The notes beneath the pieces are model-generated. The model worked only from the letters and a program-made list of their open reading frames with translations, was not told the DNA's origin and searched no databases. This document shows positions 36,179 through 45,233 of a DNA stretch of 64,000 bases, piece by piece. The stretch is from Bacteroidales bacterium (lineage in GTDB: Bacteria > Bacteroidota > Bacteroidia > Bacteroidales > P3): positions 1 to 64,000 of the forward strand of contig JAFUGA010000063.1 in the NCBI GenBank assembly GCA_017469625.1, read 5' to 3'. Made by a program: the position numbers and the translations under genes. Each line of letters opens with the position of its first letter. Within the stretch, counting starts at the first letter, position 1.

Positions 36179-36186
36179 TACTTTTG
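36179..36186 (+). promoter_or_regulatory. Core promoter of the lipoprotein-barrel operon
   Basis: TACTTTTG followed by CAAAACAAAAA. The sequence from here to the ATG resembles that upstream of the second barrel paralogue at 38117, which suggests the two were duplicated together. Confidence 0.6.
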
Positions 36187-36228
36187 CAAAACAAAAAATA
36201 ATATTAAAAATAAAACTAATAAACACAG

Positions 36229-37293
36229 ATGAAAAATAGAATCAAAAAATTGACCGTGTTACTCATGGTTTTGGCAACAAGTACATTCTTTGTTGCTTGT
36301 AATGAAGATGAGGGTTATGTAGAAAGAACTAAGAAATCCTCTTTAATGCTCTCAGCAAATTTCTTATCTTTTAAAGATTTTGCAGATGTGGAGACTACTA
36401 TAGCAACTTTGGAAGAATATGATGAAAACACTATTAAAGATTGGGAAAAAACGAACAATTTTGTTTCATTGCAGACAATTTATGATAGGATAATGGAACA
36501 AGAGGAGAAGTATTGTGATTCTCTTGAAACAATTTATACATCTATAGAAGATGTACAAAAATTAGAAAATATTCATTCAGATATTTTCAATAAGTATTCA
36601 GATATTTTAATAGAAAGAAAATTTTCAGATGGAGGTGTATATTACGACTTAGATATTAGCAATTCCGATTATGCAAGAATAGTAAATAAAGATGGTATTG
36701 TCAAAATAGGAAATGATATTTATCAGTTCAAAGATGGTGTTACCAAAATAATTGAAGGAGGTGATGTATCAAAAATAGATATACTTGATGATATAGACTC
36801 TACAGACGAGGACTTGGGTATAAAAGTCAATAAAGATGTGAAACTGATATACACAAAGAATACATTTCGTAAAAGTGAAACTAACAATATAGGTAAATAT
36901 AGGGTGATTTTGTATCATGATTTTTTACAAAATTATATATTTAATTTTACGGAAGTATGTACAGTACAACATAGTAGAGTTAGGTCCTTGAAGAAAAGAT
37001 TATTCGGATTGTATTATATAGACCATAGAACAAAAATTACAATAAATTCATCTTTTGTTGGAAGTACTGTTACAGGTTATACCATTGCTGTGTTTGGTGG
37101 CTACCCAACTTACGAAACTAGAACATGGGGTTACACAGGAACAAAAATATATAAGAAAAATACTACAGCGGATTATTATTATTTTAATTCCTATCTGTTC
37201 CCATTCTTTTCACAGGACCAACCTGTCGTAAATAATGGTTCTATAAATGTTAAAACAGAAGAGGGTATAAATATGACAATTACTATTCCTTAA
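36229..37293 (+). CDS. Lipoprotein of unknown function
   Basis: A 354-residue protein with a lipoprotein signal, LATSTFFVAC, with Cys at about residue 24. After it come a helical stretch (residues about 50-125, rich in E, I and D) and a mixed domain containing YARIVNKDGIVKIGNDIYQF, a phrase common in Bacteroidota surface lipoproteins (DUF4848-like, by impression only). The end is strand-rich. It lies 12 nt before a barrel gene and shares its promoter, so both products probably work together at the outer membrane. The function is unknown. Local A+T content is higher than in the neighbouring housekeeping genes. Confidence 0.75.
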   Translation: MKNRIKKLTVLLMVLATSTFFVACNEDEGYVERTKKSSLMLSANFLSFKDFADVETTIATLEEYDENTIKDWEKTNNFVSLQTIYDRIMEQEEKYCDSLETIYTSIEDVQKLENIHSDIFNKYSDILIERKFSDGGVYYDLDISNSDYARIVNKDGIVKIGNDIYQFKDGVTKIIEGGDVSKIDILDDIDSTDEDLGIKVNKDVKLIYTKNTFRKSETNNIGKYRVILYHDFLQNYIFNFTEVCTVQHSRVRSLKKRLFGLYYIDHRTKITINSSFVGSTVTGYTIAVFGGYPTYETRTWGYTGTKIYKKNTTADYYYFNSYLFPFFSQDQPVVNNGSINVKTEEGINMTITIP

Positions 37294-37305
37294 ACATAAC
37301 AAACA

Positions 37306-37983
37306 ATGAAAAAGGTAGCTCTATTTTGTGTTATTCTAATGTTTTGTGTAAATCTATTTTCACAAAGATGTAATACAATATATGATATAAAACATCATAA
37401 TTTTGGAGTAGGTCTATCTTCTTCTCTTACTGCTACAACAAATCAATATTTGCAAGATAATGGTGTTCTTCATGGAGGATACTATGGAAAAACAGCGGAG
37501 AATTTGGATTTAAATTTTTCATTGTTGTATGAATATAATTTGAATAGGCATGTAAGATTTGGTGTTGCACCTACATACAGATATAGTTGGGCAAGTGTTT
37601 GGTATGTATATAGTGGGGAAGACTATGGTAAAACAAGTGAAAGTTCATCTGATATAGATATACCTTTATATGTAGATTATAAATTATGGTGGGGAAGAAC
37701 TTCTAATGTATTTTTAGGAACAGGTTTATCTGGTATGTTTAACATAGGTATGGACGCAGAACATAGAGAAAGAGATTCTTTTTCTCCTTATCTTATGTTT
37801 AGATTAGGATTTGAAACAAAACAAACTCACACTTTGCAGTTCGTCATTCAGTACAGGCTAAACCTTTCTCCGAATACCTATTATAATGTAGATGAATGGA
37901 ATAATAACCTTCAGATAGACTTATTTAAAAAAGAAAATTTCAGATTGAATACTTTAGATGTAGGAGTTAATTTCTTCTTTTAA
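37306..37983 (+). CDS. Outer-membrane beta-barrel protein, first paralogue
   Basis: A 225-residue protein with a signal peptide (FCVILMFCVNLFSQ) and ten or so amphipathic strands, ending TLDVGVNFFF. Strongly conserved segments shared with the next gene include LYVDYKLWWG, TSNVFLGTG, SGMFNI and RERDSFS. Well over half of all residues agree by eye. It is the second gene of the lipoprotein operon and ends at a perfect 10-bp hairpin terminator. No known family is assigned; porin-like outer-membrane proteins of this size are common in Bacteroidales. Confidence 0.82.
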   Translation: MKKVALFCVILMFCVNLFSQRCNTIYDIKHHNFGVGLSSSLTATTNQYLQDNGVLHGGYYGKTAENLDLNFSLLYEYNLNRHVRFGVAPTYRYSWASVWYVYSGEDYGKTSESSSDIDIPLYVDYKLWWGRTSNVFLGTGLSGMFNIGMDAEHRERDSFSPYLMFRLGFETKQTHTLQFVIQYRLNLSPNTYYNVDEWNNNLQIDLFKKENFRLNTLDVGVNFFF

Positions 37984-37997
37984 ATAACATTAGAAAG

Positions 37998-38036
37998 AAA
38001 ACGTTGCTTAAAGAAAACAGAGCAACGTTTTTATTT
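37998..38036 (+). terminator. Rho-independent terminator
   Basis: AAACGTTGCT at 37998-38007 pairs perfectly with AGCAACGTTT at 38021-38030, followed by T-rich sequence. The stem core AACGTTGC recurs in the terminator of the paralogue. Confidence 0.85.
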
Positions 38037-38093
38037 TTATAAGTCAAACCCTTTATATTTACATATTTAATGTAATAGTCTTTGGTTTCTTTT

Positions 38094-38124
38094 TTTGATG
38101 CTATGAAAAAAAGAATTATCTTTG
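38094..38124 (+). promoter_or_regulatory. Promoter of the second barrel paralogue
   Basis: TTTG at 38094-38097 and TATCTTTG at 38117-38124 with 19 nt between, a full Bacteroidetes consensus. Leader of about 40 nt. Confidence 0.75.
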
Positions 38125-38167
38125 CAAAACAAAAAGATAGTATTAAAACTTTAAAAACAACTAAAAA

Positions 38168-38848
38168 ATGAAAAAAGTAACTCTATTTTGTGTTATTGTA
38201 ATGTTTTGTGCAAACTTATTTTCACAAGACACTGACGCTGTATATAAACTAAAAAATCATAATTTCGGTATAGGATTGTCTATTACACCTGTTGCTACAA
38301 ATCATCAATATATACAAGAAGATGACAAAGGTTATGGTTCTTTATATTATATAAACAAAGAAGAGAATTTTAATTTCAATCTATCTTTGTTGTATGAATA
38401 TGATTTGAATAGGCATATAAGATTAGGTATTGCCCCTACATATAGACACAGTTGGAAAAGTACAGAGTATATGAATAACAAAGGAAAATTTTTTAGAGTA
38501 AGTGAAAATATATCTGATGTAGATATACCTTTGTATGTAGATTATAAATTGTGGTGGGGTGAAACTTCTAATGTATTTTTAGGAACAGGTTTCTCTGGTA
38601 TGTTTAATATAGATGTGAAAGCAGCATATAGAGAAAGAGATTCTTTTTCGGAGTATCTTATGTTTAGATTAGGGGTTGAACTAAAACGTACTCATACTTT
38701 TCAACTTGTTGTTCAGTATAGAATAAACCTTGCTAAAAATAATTATTATAATGCTACAGAATGGGATAGTAATACACAAGAATATTTTGTTAATAAATAT
38801 GCTTTTAGATGGAATACTTTAGATATAGGATTTAATTTTTTCTTCTAA
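38168..38848 (+). CDS. Outer-membrane beta-barrel protein, second paralogue
   Basis: A 226-residue tandem copy of the preceding gene, with the same signal peptide (MKKVTLFCVIVMFCANLFSQ) and the same strands (LYVDYKLWWGETSNVFLGTG, then FSGMFNI). Unlike the first copy it has its own promoter and no lipoprotein partner. Divergence is concentrated in surface-loop-like segments (for example residues 48-62 and 98-112), as expected for exposed loops. It ends at a hairpin terminator. Function unknown. Confidence 0.82.
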   Translation: MKKVTLFCVIVMFCANLFSQDTDAVYKLKNHNFGIGLSITPVATNHQYIQEDDKGYGSLYYINKEENFNFNLSLLYEYDLNRHIRLGIAPTYRHSWKSTEYMNNKGKFFRVSENISDVDIPLYVDYKLWWGETSNVFLGTGFSGMFNIDVKAAYRERDSFSEYLMFRLGVELKRTHTFQLVVQYRINLAKNNYYNATEWDSNTQEYFVNKYAFRWNTLDIGFNFFF

Positions 38849-38864
38849 AGAACTATGAAAAAAC

Positions 38865-38899
38865 AACGTTGCTTTTAATAAAACAAGGCAACGTTTTTT
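38865..38899 (+). terminator. Rho-independent terminator
   Basis: AACGTTGC at 38865-38872 pairs with GCAACGTT at 38888-38895, followed by a T-run to 38899. Confidence 0.85.
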
Positions 38900-39052
38900 G
38901 TTTGTGGATATATATTCCTTGTTCTGCGAAATAGTAAGTTTTGTTTTGCTTATTCAATAATTCAAAAACCATATATAACAAAAAAAGCAACCGTTTCACA
39001 ACGATTGCAAACCATTTATTAACCAATAAGTCAAGTTAAGAGAACTCAACTG

Positions 39053-39126
39053 TAGCGGGGACGAGAATTGAACTCGTGACCTCCGGGTTATGAATCCGAC
39101 GCTCTAACCAACTGAGCTACCCCGCC
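39053..39126 (-). tRNA. tRNA-Met (anticodon CAT)
   Basis: On the minus strand a 74-nt cloverleaf can be drawn: acceptor stem GGCGGGG with CCCCGCT (G-U at the end), D-arm with AGCTCAGTTGGTTAGAGC, anticodon loop TTCATAA, T-arm ACGAG-TTCAATT-CTCGT, discriminator A. The paired first position excludes initiator tRNA. An elongator methionine tRNA is most likely, though a CAT anticodon modified to read isoleucine ATA cannot be ruled out. The base pair closing the anticodon loop is A-C. CCA is not encoded. A consensus promoter lies 37 nt upstream. Confidence 0.93.
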
Positions 39127-39162
39127 AAATATTGTCAAATAACCATGAAATTTTTCGTTTTG

Positions 39163-39192
39163 CAAAAGTATAAAAAAAATTCTTTCTTGCAA
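39163..39192 (-). promoter_or_regulatory. Promoter of tRNA-Met
   Basis: Minus-strand TACTTTTG at 39163-39170 and TTG at 39190-39192, 19 nt apart. Confidence 0.7.
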
Positions 39193-39278
39193 AATAAAAT
39201 CATATTAAAAACACTTTTTTTAATCTAATTGCAAAATAATCACTACTTTAAATAAAAAGATAATTAGACAAAATATCT

Positions 39279-39430
39279 CTTTGTTTTGCGAAAATAGAAC
39301 TTTGTTTTGCTCTCACAAAACAAAGTTTTAGAAAATTAGAATAAAGTTCTACAAAATTAAAACAAAGTTTCAGAAAAATAAAACAAAGAGATAGAATTCT
39401 AAAACAAAGCTTTAGAATATTAAAACAAAG
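39279..39430. repeat. 21-bp phased repeat array F
   Basis: Eight rungs in exact register: 39279 and 39300 CTTTG, 39321 CAAAG, 39342 TAAAG, 39363, 39384, 39405 and 39426 CAAAG. It lies between the 3' end of the DUF3943 gene and the tRNA promoter. Confidence 0.94.
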
Positions 39431-39482
39431 TTCTATTTTTGTAAAGTGTTGTTTAAAGATAGTATTTAAAAAGAAATAATTT

Positions 39483-40967
39483 TTAAGACCTTATCTTTAG
39501 TTTTAGACCCAAACGAAAATCCAAAGTAGAGTAAGTTATATTTTTATGATAATCATATACAGAATTTCTAAGATAATAAGAAAAAGACAAAGTAGAACTA
39601 AGTGTGTTGTTTATAAAAAGTTCTATAGTAGGATTTATAACAAACAAAGATGCACGACCTTTATCCCCTTGTGCATTGGTAAATAATGGGTCGGTGTTTG
39701 TTAAATCTTTGTTTTCATAACCTTTCCATGTGAAGATATTATAATAATCTGCTTGCAGATTAAAAGTACCGTATTTTGTGAAACCTACAGAATTAGTAAG
39801 GTGTATAGCATAGCCACTACCCAAATTATAATCTCTGTCTATAACAGTGTAATAGTCAGATATACTTCCACCTAAAAATACTGCATTAAGAAAGATTCTC
39901 TGATTTATATAAGCCAAATTGCCCACCTCTGGAAAGTCATAGATTAACCCTATACCCAAAGAGGCTGCTTCTGAAATACGATAAGGTACTTGAGTTTTAC
40001 CTTCTACAATTGATTTGGAGTCATAGTAGTTGAAATGTTGAAAGAAGCCAAACTGTGCATTGATACCGCTCACTGTATTTATAGGAGTTCCCCATAGTCT
40101 GCCTATAAGTTTTACGTTAGAGATTAAAGGTTGGTTTTCTGTAAGGTCTAAAGTTATTCTGGCAGAGAAACAGTCGTATGGTTTTTGTTCAGAACATTCA
40201 TAAACGTTGCCATAATCCAAATTAAGATTAAGACACGGTGTCCAAGTGCCAAGAAAAAATTCGTTGCCATTGGATACATATCTTGCACCTAAACTTGCAT
40301 CAAACAAAACAGGAGTAGATGAAAAATTATGATAGAGATAATCCTGTGTTTTTACTTTCCATGCTGTTCCATTCAAAATACGTGTTAGTCCATTCATAGG
40401 ACAGATAACCGTTGCAAGAAATTCTCGTGAAAATCTATTTATCCCGGAACTTCTATCATCAAGTATAAGCTGTGCAAGTTTGTAAGTTATCTCTCCTATA
40501 ATCCAACCACCCATCGTTGTAGCAATAAGGTCATTTATAGCAGGAGGTTCTATTTCTCCCATTGTTTCCCACATCAAACTACCAAAGAAACTGTACGGCA
40601 TACTTTCCCAAAAATTCATTCCATTACTTCTTGCGGCATTGAAATATAAAGAACCGTGGTAAGGGTGAAAGAAAAGATTGGTAGAGAATTGGTCATTGTC
40701 CCATACAAAACCGTTAGAGAAATTGTTTTTTATGCTTTCAAAACTTATCTTTGCAAAATCTGCATCAAGGATAAAACGGTCAAAAAAATTGACAAAAGCA
40801 TTTATACCCGTAACTTCTGCACCTGCTATAACATATTCTTTTTTCACTTTGTCATCTTTATGCAAAGAAGGTAGGGTATCTGTATCTTGTGCAGACAATC
40901 TATAAATAGTAGTTGCGTTTAAAAGCAAGCAAAACAGTATATATAGAAGAAAGTGTTTCTTTGTCAT
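39483..40967 (-). CDS. DUF3943 outer-membrane protein
   Basis: A 494-residue protein with a signal peptide (residues 1-26) and the DUF3943 core, seen in FSTNLFFHPYHGSLYFNAAR and the following NFWESMPYSFFGSLMWETMG. The C-terminal half is strand-rich and ends STLDFRLGLKLKIRS. The family is thought to reside in the outer membrane; its role is unknown. It is the last gene of the uvrA transcription unit, 13 nt after the surface-repeat gene. Confidence 0.88.
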   Translation of the reverse strand: MTKKHFLLYILFCLLLNATTIYRLSAQDTDTLPSLHKDDKVKKEYVIAGAEVTGINAFVNFFDRFILDADFAKISFESIKNNFSNGFVWDNDQFSTNLFFHPYHGSLYFNAARSNGMNFWESMPYSFFGSLMWETMGEIEPPAINDLIATTMGGWIIGEITYKLAQLILDDRSSGINRFSREFLATVICPMNGLTRILNGTAWKVKTQDYLYHNFSSTPVLFDASLGARYVSNGNEFFLGTWTPCLNLNLDYGNVYECSEQKPYDCFSARITLDLTENQPLISNVKLIGRLWGTPINTVSGINAQFGFFQHFNYYDSKSIVEGKTQVPYRISEAASLGIGLIYDFPEVGNLAYINQRIFLNAVFLGGSISDYYTVIDRDYNLGSGYAIHLTNSVGFTKYGTFNLQADYYNIFTWKGYENKDLTNTDPLFTNAQGDKGRASLFVINPTIELFINNTLSSTLSFSYYLRNSVYDYHKNITYSTLDFRLGLKLKIRS

Positions 40968-40980
40968 AATGTATCTGTTG

Positions 40981-42060
40981 TTAAAATAGACTTATACCAC
41001 CATTAAGAGTTATAGAATTTTTGTGCATAAGATTTTCTTTGTAGTAACGAGAAACTCCATAGCCAACTCCTACAAACACACCAAAGGATTTTGATATGCG
41101 TTTTTCTATGTTTAACATAGCACTGACGCCATAAAGTCTTTCGGGTATATCTAAGTTATCTTCTTGAAAAGATTCTATATGCGACAATTCTAAACAAGTA
41201 CTTATATCCCAAGATTTATGAATATTTTTCCAATAACCTAATCTGTAAAACAGAGAACCTGAAAATTTTTCATCTAAACCAAAATAAAACATTCCCATTC
41301 CTAAAGCATAGTAAAGTTTTTTGTTGCGAAAGCGGACTCCTATATTCACTTTAGAAAAATTTCCTCCAAAAGTAACCATCTGAATGTTTGTATTAGGTGA
41401 TATATTTACCAAACCTATCTTTCTTTTTGCGTTTTCCCTGCTATAATTCACCAATCCTATTTGATAACCATTGGAAAGCGAAACGCAAGTATTTATTACA
41501 CCTATCTGTGTACCGTTTAGAGTGTCAGAATAGTTGAAAGGGCTAATCTGAACTCCGTTCATAGTATCTTTTACACAAATATTCATAACCAAGGAAAATT
41601 GTAACCCCTTGTTTATTCCTAAAGAAATATTGCTTATACCTGAAAATTGCACACCCTTTAGTTCATTGCCACTAACGTTTGAAAATGTTGCCAACTGCAA
41701 ACCTGTTACGTGGTTTGCCCAATTGCCTATTGTGGAAATCTGTACTCCTTTCAGATTTTCACCTACAACATTTACAAAGAAAGCAGTTTGTAGGCCACTT
41801 AGATTTTTTGCAGTTATACTACTGAAAATAGAACCGTTGTACCCAATACCATTACCCCTTATTATAGAACGAAGAAAATTTATTTGAGTTCCTTTTAAAC
41901 TGTCTATATCTCCTGCAAAACCTATGTTCCAACTTGCAAATCTATCTCTGTTCATATTTCCAAAAGCAATGTTGTTTCTTTTGGATAGAGAGTTTTGTGC
42001 ATAAGACGATACTACTATAAGTAATAACAGTACTATGATACAGATTTTCTTTAACGGCAT
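40981..42060 (-). CDS. Surface-repeat (LA_2272-type) protein
   Basis: A 359-residue secreted protein (signal peptide 1-21, VVSSYAQ). Residues about 60-220 form a solenoid of short repeats, each carrying G-x-Q followed by a hydrophobic residue: GLQTAFFVNVVGENLKGVQI, GLQLATFSNVSGNELKGVQF, GLQFSLVMNI, GVQISPFNYS, GTQIGVINT, GYQIGLVNYS. The remainder is a small barrel (FSGSLFYRLGYW, ending SITLNGGISLF). NCBI models call such proteins LA_2272 family surface repeat proteins; no function is established. It lies between uvrA and the DUF3943 gene in one minus-strand unit. Confidence 0.8.
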   Translation of the reverse strand: MPLKKICIIVLLLLIVVSSYAQNSLSKRNNIAFGNMNRDRFASWNIGFAGDIDSLKGTQINFLRSIIRGNGIGYNGSIFSSITAKNLSGLQTAFFVNVVGENLKGVQISTIGNWANHVTGLQLATFSNVSGNELKGVQFSGISNISLGINKGLQFSLVMNICVKDTMNGVQISPFNYSDTLNGTQIGVINTCVSLSNGYQIGLVNYSRENAKRKIGLVNISPNTNIQMVTFGGNFSKVNIGVRFRNKKLYYALGMGMFYFGLDEKFSGSLFYRLGYWKNIHKSWDISTCLELSHIESFQEDNLDIPERLYGVSAMLNIEKRISKSFGVFVGVGYGVSRYYKENLMHKNSITLNGGISLF

Positions 42061-42078
42061 AATAACTTAGTTTTTCTA

Positions 42079-44922
42079 TCAATGAGATAATTCATCTTTT
42101 AGAAACTCTCCCACAGAATTATCTTTGTTTTTCACAGCCTGTTCTGGCGTTCCACAAAAGACAACTTTGCCTCCCTCACTTCCACTCTTATTTCCCATAT
42201 CTATGATACAGTCAGCCACTTTTATTACATCTAAGTTATGTTCTATTACAACCATAGTATTGCCTTTCTCTACCAAACCTTGCAGTACGTTGAGTAAGAT
42301 ACGTATATCCTCAAAATGAAGTCCTGTTGTAGGTTCATCAAGTATGTAAAGCGTTTTGCCTGTATCTTTCTTTGATAACTCTGTAGCAAGTTTTATTCTC
42401 TGTGCTTCACCACCAGAAAGTGTAGTAGAAGACTGTCCTAAAGTAAGATAACCCAAACCTACTTGAGTAACTATGGAAAGTTTTTGAACTATTTTAGGAT
42501 AGTTTTCAAAAAAGGATAGAGCCTCTTCAAAAGACATATTCAAAACATCGTTTATGCTTTTTCCCTTGTAACGAACTTCCAACGTTTCTCTGTTATATCT
42601 TTTTCCATGACAATCTTCGCAAGTAACATAAACATCTGGTAAAAAGTTCATCTCTAAAGTCTTCACTCCAGCACCCATACAGGATTCACATCTTCCTCCT
42701 TTCACGTTGAAAGAAAATCGTCCCGGCTTATAACCTCTTATCTTTGCAGATGGAAGTTCAGAATACAAAGTCCTAATATCATCAAAAACACCTATATAAG
42801 TAGCAGGGTTACTTCTCGGAGTACGACCTATAGGACTTTGGTCTATTTCTATGACTTTGTCTATATGTTCCAAACCTGTTATTTTCTTATATGGCAAAGG
42901 CTTTTTCTCACTACGATAAAAATGTTTTGAGAGAATAGGGTGCAAAGTGTCGTTTATCAAAGAACTTTTTCCACTACCGCTAACCCCTGTTACACATATA
43001 AAAATACCAAGTGGTATTTCTACATCTGTATCTTTTAGATTGTTTCCACTCGCACCAAAGAGTTTCAGTGTAAGACCATTGCCTTTTCTTCTCTTTTTAG
43101 GAATTTCTATTTGTTTCTCATTCTTTAAATAAGACGAAGTCAAAGAATTTTGTTTCATAATCTCTTTCGGTGAACCTTGTGCTACAATCCTGCCACCATT
43201 AACACCAGCACCGGGACCTATATCCACAATCCAATCAGAAGATAACATCATATCCTTATCGTGTTCTACTACTATAATGCTATTACCCTTATCTCTAAGT
43301 TTTTTTAGTGAATTTATAAGTCTTATGTTATCTCTTTGATGCAATCCTATGCTTGGTTCGTCAAGTATATATAAAACATTTACCAATTCAGAACCTATCT
43401 GTGCAGCAAGCCTTATACGTTGTGCTTCCCCACCAGAAAGAGAGGCTGTCCTTTGGCTAAGTCTTAGATAATCCAAACCTACATCTGAAAGAAAACCAAG
43501 TTTAGTTACTATCTCCCTTATTATTTCCTTGCCTATTAGAAGTTGTTTCTCTGTAAGGAAATTAGGTAAATCGTTCATCCATCTTACTAAGTCTTTCAAA
43601 TCCATTTCACATAAATCGCTTATGTTTTTATCGTGGATACGGAAACTTAGACTTTCTTTCTTCAATCTTTTTCCCTCGCAAGCAGGACAAGTTTTTAGGG
43701 TAAAGAAACTTGTTGCCCACTTTTGCAAAGAAGCAGGTGAATCTTGGTTTATTTGATTTTTTATAATATTTACAATACCTGCAAAATCGTTTTCGTACTT
43801 TATGTTTTCGTTCAATAAAGAATGAAAGTTTGTATCTTCTTTTCCATAAAGTATTTCGTCAATAGCCTCTTTTGGAAACTCTTTTAGTTTGGTTGTTATG
43901 CTTACACCGTGTTTTTTACATATCTCAGAAATGTTTTGAAATACCCACGAATGTGCATCATATTTCAAAGCAGAGATACCACCTTTGCTTATGGATAGTT
44001 CCCAATCTGGTATAAGTTTGTTAATATCTATTTGTGTTATCTCACCCAATCCATTACACTCCGGGCAAGCACCATAAGGAGAATTAAAAGAAAAAGTGTT
44101 TGGTTCAGGGTCTGGATATGCTATACCGGTAGTAGGACACATAAGATTTTTAGAGAAATATTTTAGTTCGTTACTCTCTTGTTCTAAAATCATAACGCTA
44201 TTATTTCCCTGTTTAAATGCAGTATTCAGACTGTTTGACAACCTTTTAACACTTTTTTCATTCACTACCAAAGTATCTATAACTATCTCTATATCGTGTA
44301 TCTTGTACCTATCTACCTTCATTCCTATAGTTATAGGCTGTATTTCTCCATCAACTCTTACCTTTGAATATCCTTTTTTGGCAATGTTTGCAAACAGTTC
44401 TCTGTAGTGTCCTTTTCTTCCCTTTACCATAGGAGCGAGCAAACTTATAGTCTTGTTGTGATAGTCGTTTATCAACTTTTCCTTTATCTGTTCATCGGTA
44501 TATTTCACCATCTTTTCGCCTGTGTGTATGGAATATGCGTCTGCTATCCTTGCGAAAAGAAGTCTCATCAAATCATAAATCTCTGTTACTGTGCCAACTG
44601 TAGAACGTGGATTTTTGTTTGTAGATTTCTGTTCTATGGCTATGACGGGAGAAAGTCCTGTTATCTTTTCCACGTCTGGTCTTTCGGGTGAACCCAAATA
44701 ATTTCTAATGTATGCAGAGAAAGTTTCCAAGTAGCGTCTTTGCCCTTCAGCATAGATAGTATCAAAAGCCAAAGAACTTTTTCCACAACCACTAAGTCCT
44801 GTCATGGTAACCAATGAGTTACGAGGAATTTTTAACGAAATATTTTGCAAATTATGTGCTTTTGCTCCGAATATTTCTATATTATTTTGCGAATTTTTTA
44901 ACATATTTTTGCTACTTGACAT
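42079..44922 (-). CDS. uvrA: Excinuclease ABC subunit A
   Basis: A 947-residue protein of full UvrA length. It recognises bulky DNA damage with UvrB in nucleotide excision repair. Both ATPase modules are complete: Walker A GLSGCGKSSLAFDTI near residue 42 and GVSGSGKSSLINDTL near 640, and the signatures LSGGEAQRIRLAAQIGSEL and LSGGEAQRIKLATELSKK. Zinc-finger cysteines are visible in CPECNGLGEI and CESCMGAG / CEDCHGKRYN. It heads an operon with two surface-protein genes, an unusual pairing that may simply reflect gene order. A core promoter lies 23 nt upstream. Confidence 0.98.
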   Translation of the reverse strand: MSSSKNMLKNSQNNIEIFGAKAHNLQNISLKIPRNSLVTMTGLSGCGKSSLAFDTIYAEGQRRYLETFSAYIRNYLGSPERPDVEKITGLSPVIAIEQKSTNKNPRSTVGTVTEIYDLMRLLFARIADAYSIHTGEKMVKYTDEQIKEKLINDYHNKTISLLAPMVKGRKGHYRELFANIAKKGYSKVRVDGEIQPITIGMKVDRYKIHDIEIVIDTLVVNEKSVKRLSNSLNTAFKQGNNSVMILEQESNELKYFSKNLMCPTTGIAYPDPEPNTFSFNSPYGACPECNGLGEITQIDINKLIPDWELSISKGGISALKYDAHSWVFQNISEICKKHGVSITTKLKEFPKEAIDEILYGKEDTNFHSLLNENIKYENDFAGIVNIIKNQINQDSPASLQKWATSFFTLKTCPACEGKRLKKESLSFRIHDKNISDLCEMDLKDLVRWMNDLPNFLTEKQLLIGKEIIREIVTKLGFLSDVGLDYLRLSQRTASLSGGEAQRIRLAAQIGSELVNVLYILDEPSIGLHQRDNIRLINSLKKLRDKGNSIIVVEHDKDMMLSSDWIVDIGPGAGVNGGRIVAQGSPKEIMKQNSLTSSYLKNEKQIEIPKKRRKGNGLTLKLFGASGNNLKDTDVEIPLGIFICVTGVSGSGKSSLINDTLHPILSKHFYRSEKKPLPYKKITGLEHIDKVIEIDQSPIGRTPRSNPATYIGVFDDIRTLYSELPSAKIRGYKPGRFSFNVKGGRCESCMGAGVKTLEMNFLPDVYVTCEDCHGKRYNRETLEVRYKGKSINDVLNMSFEEALSFFENYPKIVQKLSIVTQVGLGYLTLGQSSTTLSGGEAQRIKLATELSKKDTGKTLYILDEPTTGLHFEDIRILLNVLQGLVEKGNTMVVIEHNLDVIKVADCIIDMGNKSGSEGGKVVFCGTPEQAVKNKDNSVGEFLKDELSH

Positions 44923-44944
44923 AGTATTTTCAGAAATTTAAACT

Positions 44945-44952
44945 GCAAAAGT
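44945..44952 (-). promoter_or_regulatory. Core promoter of uvrA
   Basis: Minus-strand TACTTTTG, 22 nt before the ATG. No LexA-like palindrome was noticed nearby. Confidence 0.55.
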
Positions 44953-45085
44953 ACAAAAACTTTCCCTTATAAAGAAACTATAAAATGTTCTATAGTGGAT
45001 ATGTTATTGTCCAAAATTGAATTTTTACTACAATTTTCTATACTTTGCAAAGAAAAACAGGTCTTTTTATAATGTTTTTACGAAA

Positions 45086-45195
45086 CTTTGTTTTAGAAAT
45101 CTATCTCTTTGTTTTAATTTCATAGAACTTTGTTTTAGAAAATTAAAACTTCGTTTCGTGAGAGTGAAACGAAGAGATAAAAATGTAGAATAAAG
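45086..45195. repeat. 21-bp phased repeat array G
   Basis: Rungs at 45086, 45107 and 45128 (CTTTG), 45149 (CTTCG), 45170 (CGAAG) and 45191 (TAAAG), all 21 bp apart. CTTCG and CGAAG are complementary variants. It fills most of the 311-bp gap between the transglycosylase and uvrA genes; the rest holds the uvrA promoter. Confidence 0.92.
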
Positions 45196-45233
45196 TTTTA
45201 GAAACTCTTTTTTCTAAAAAGCGAAGTATGTAT

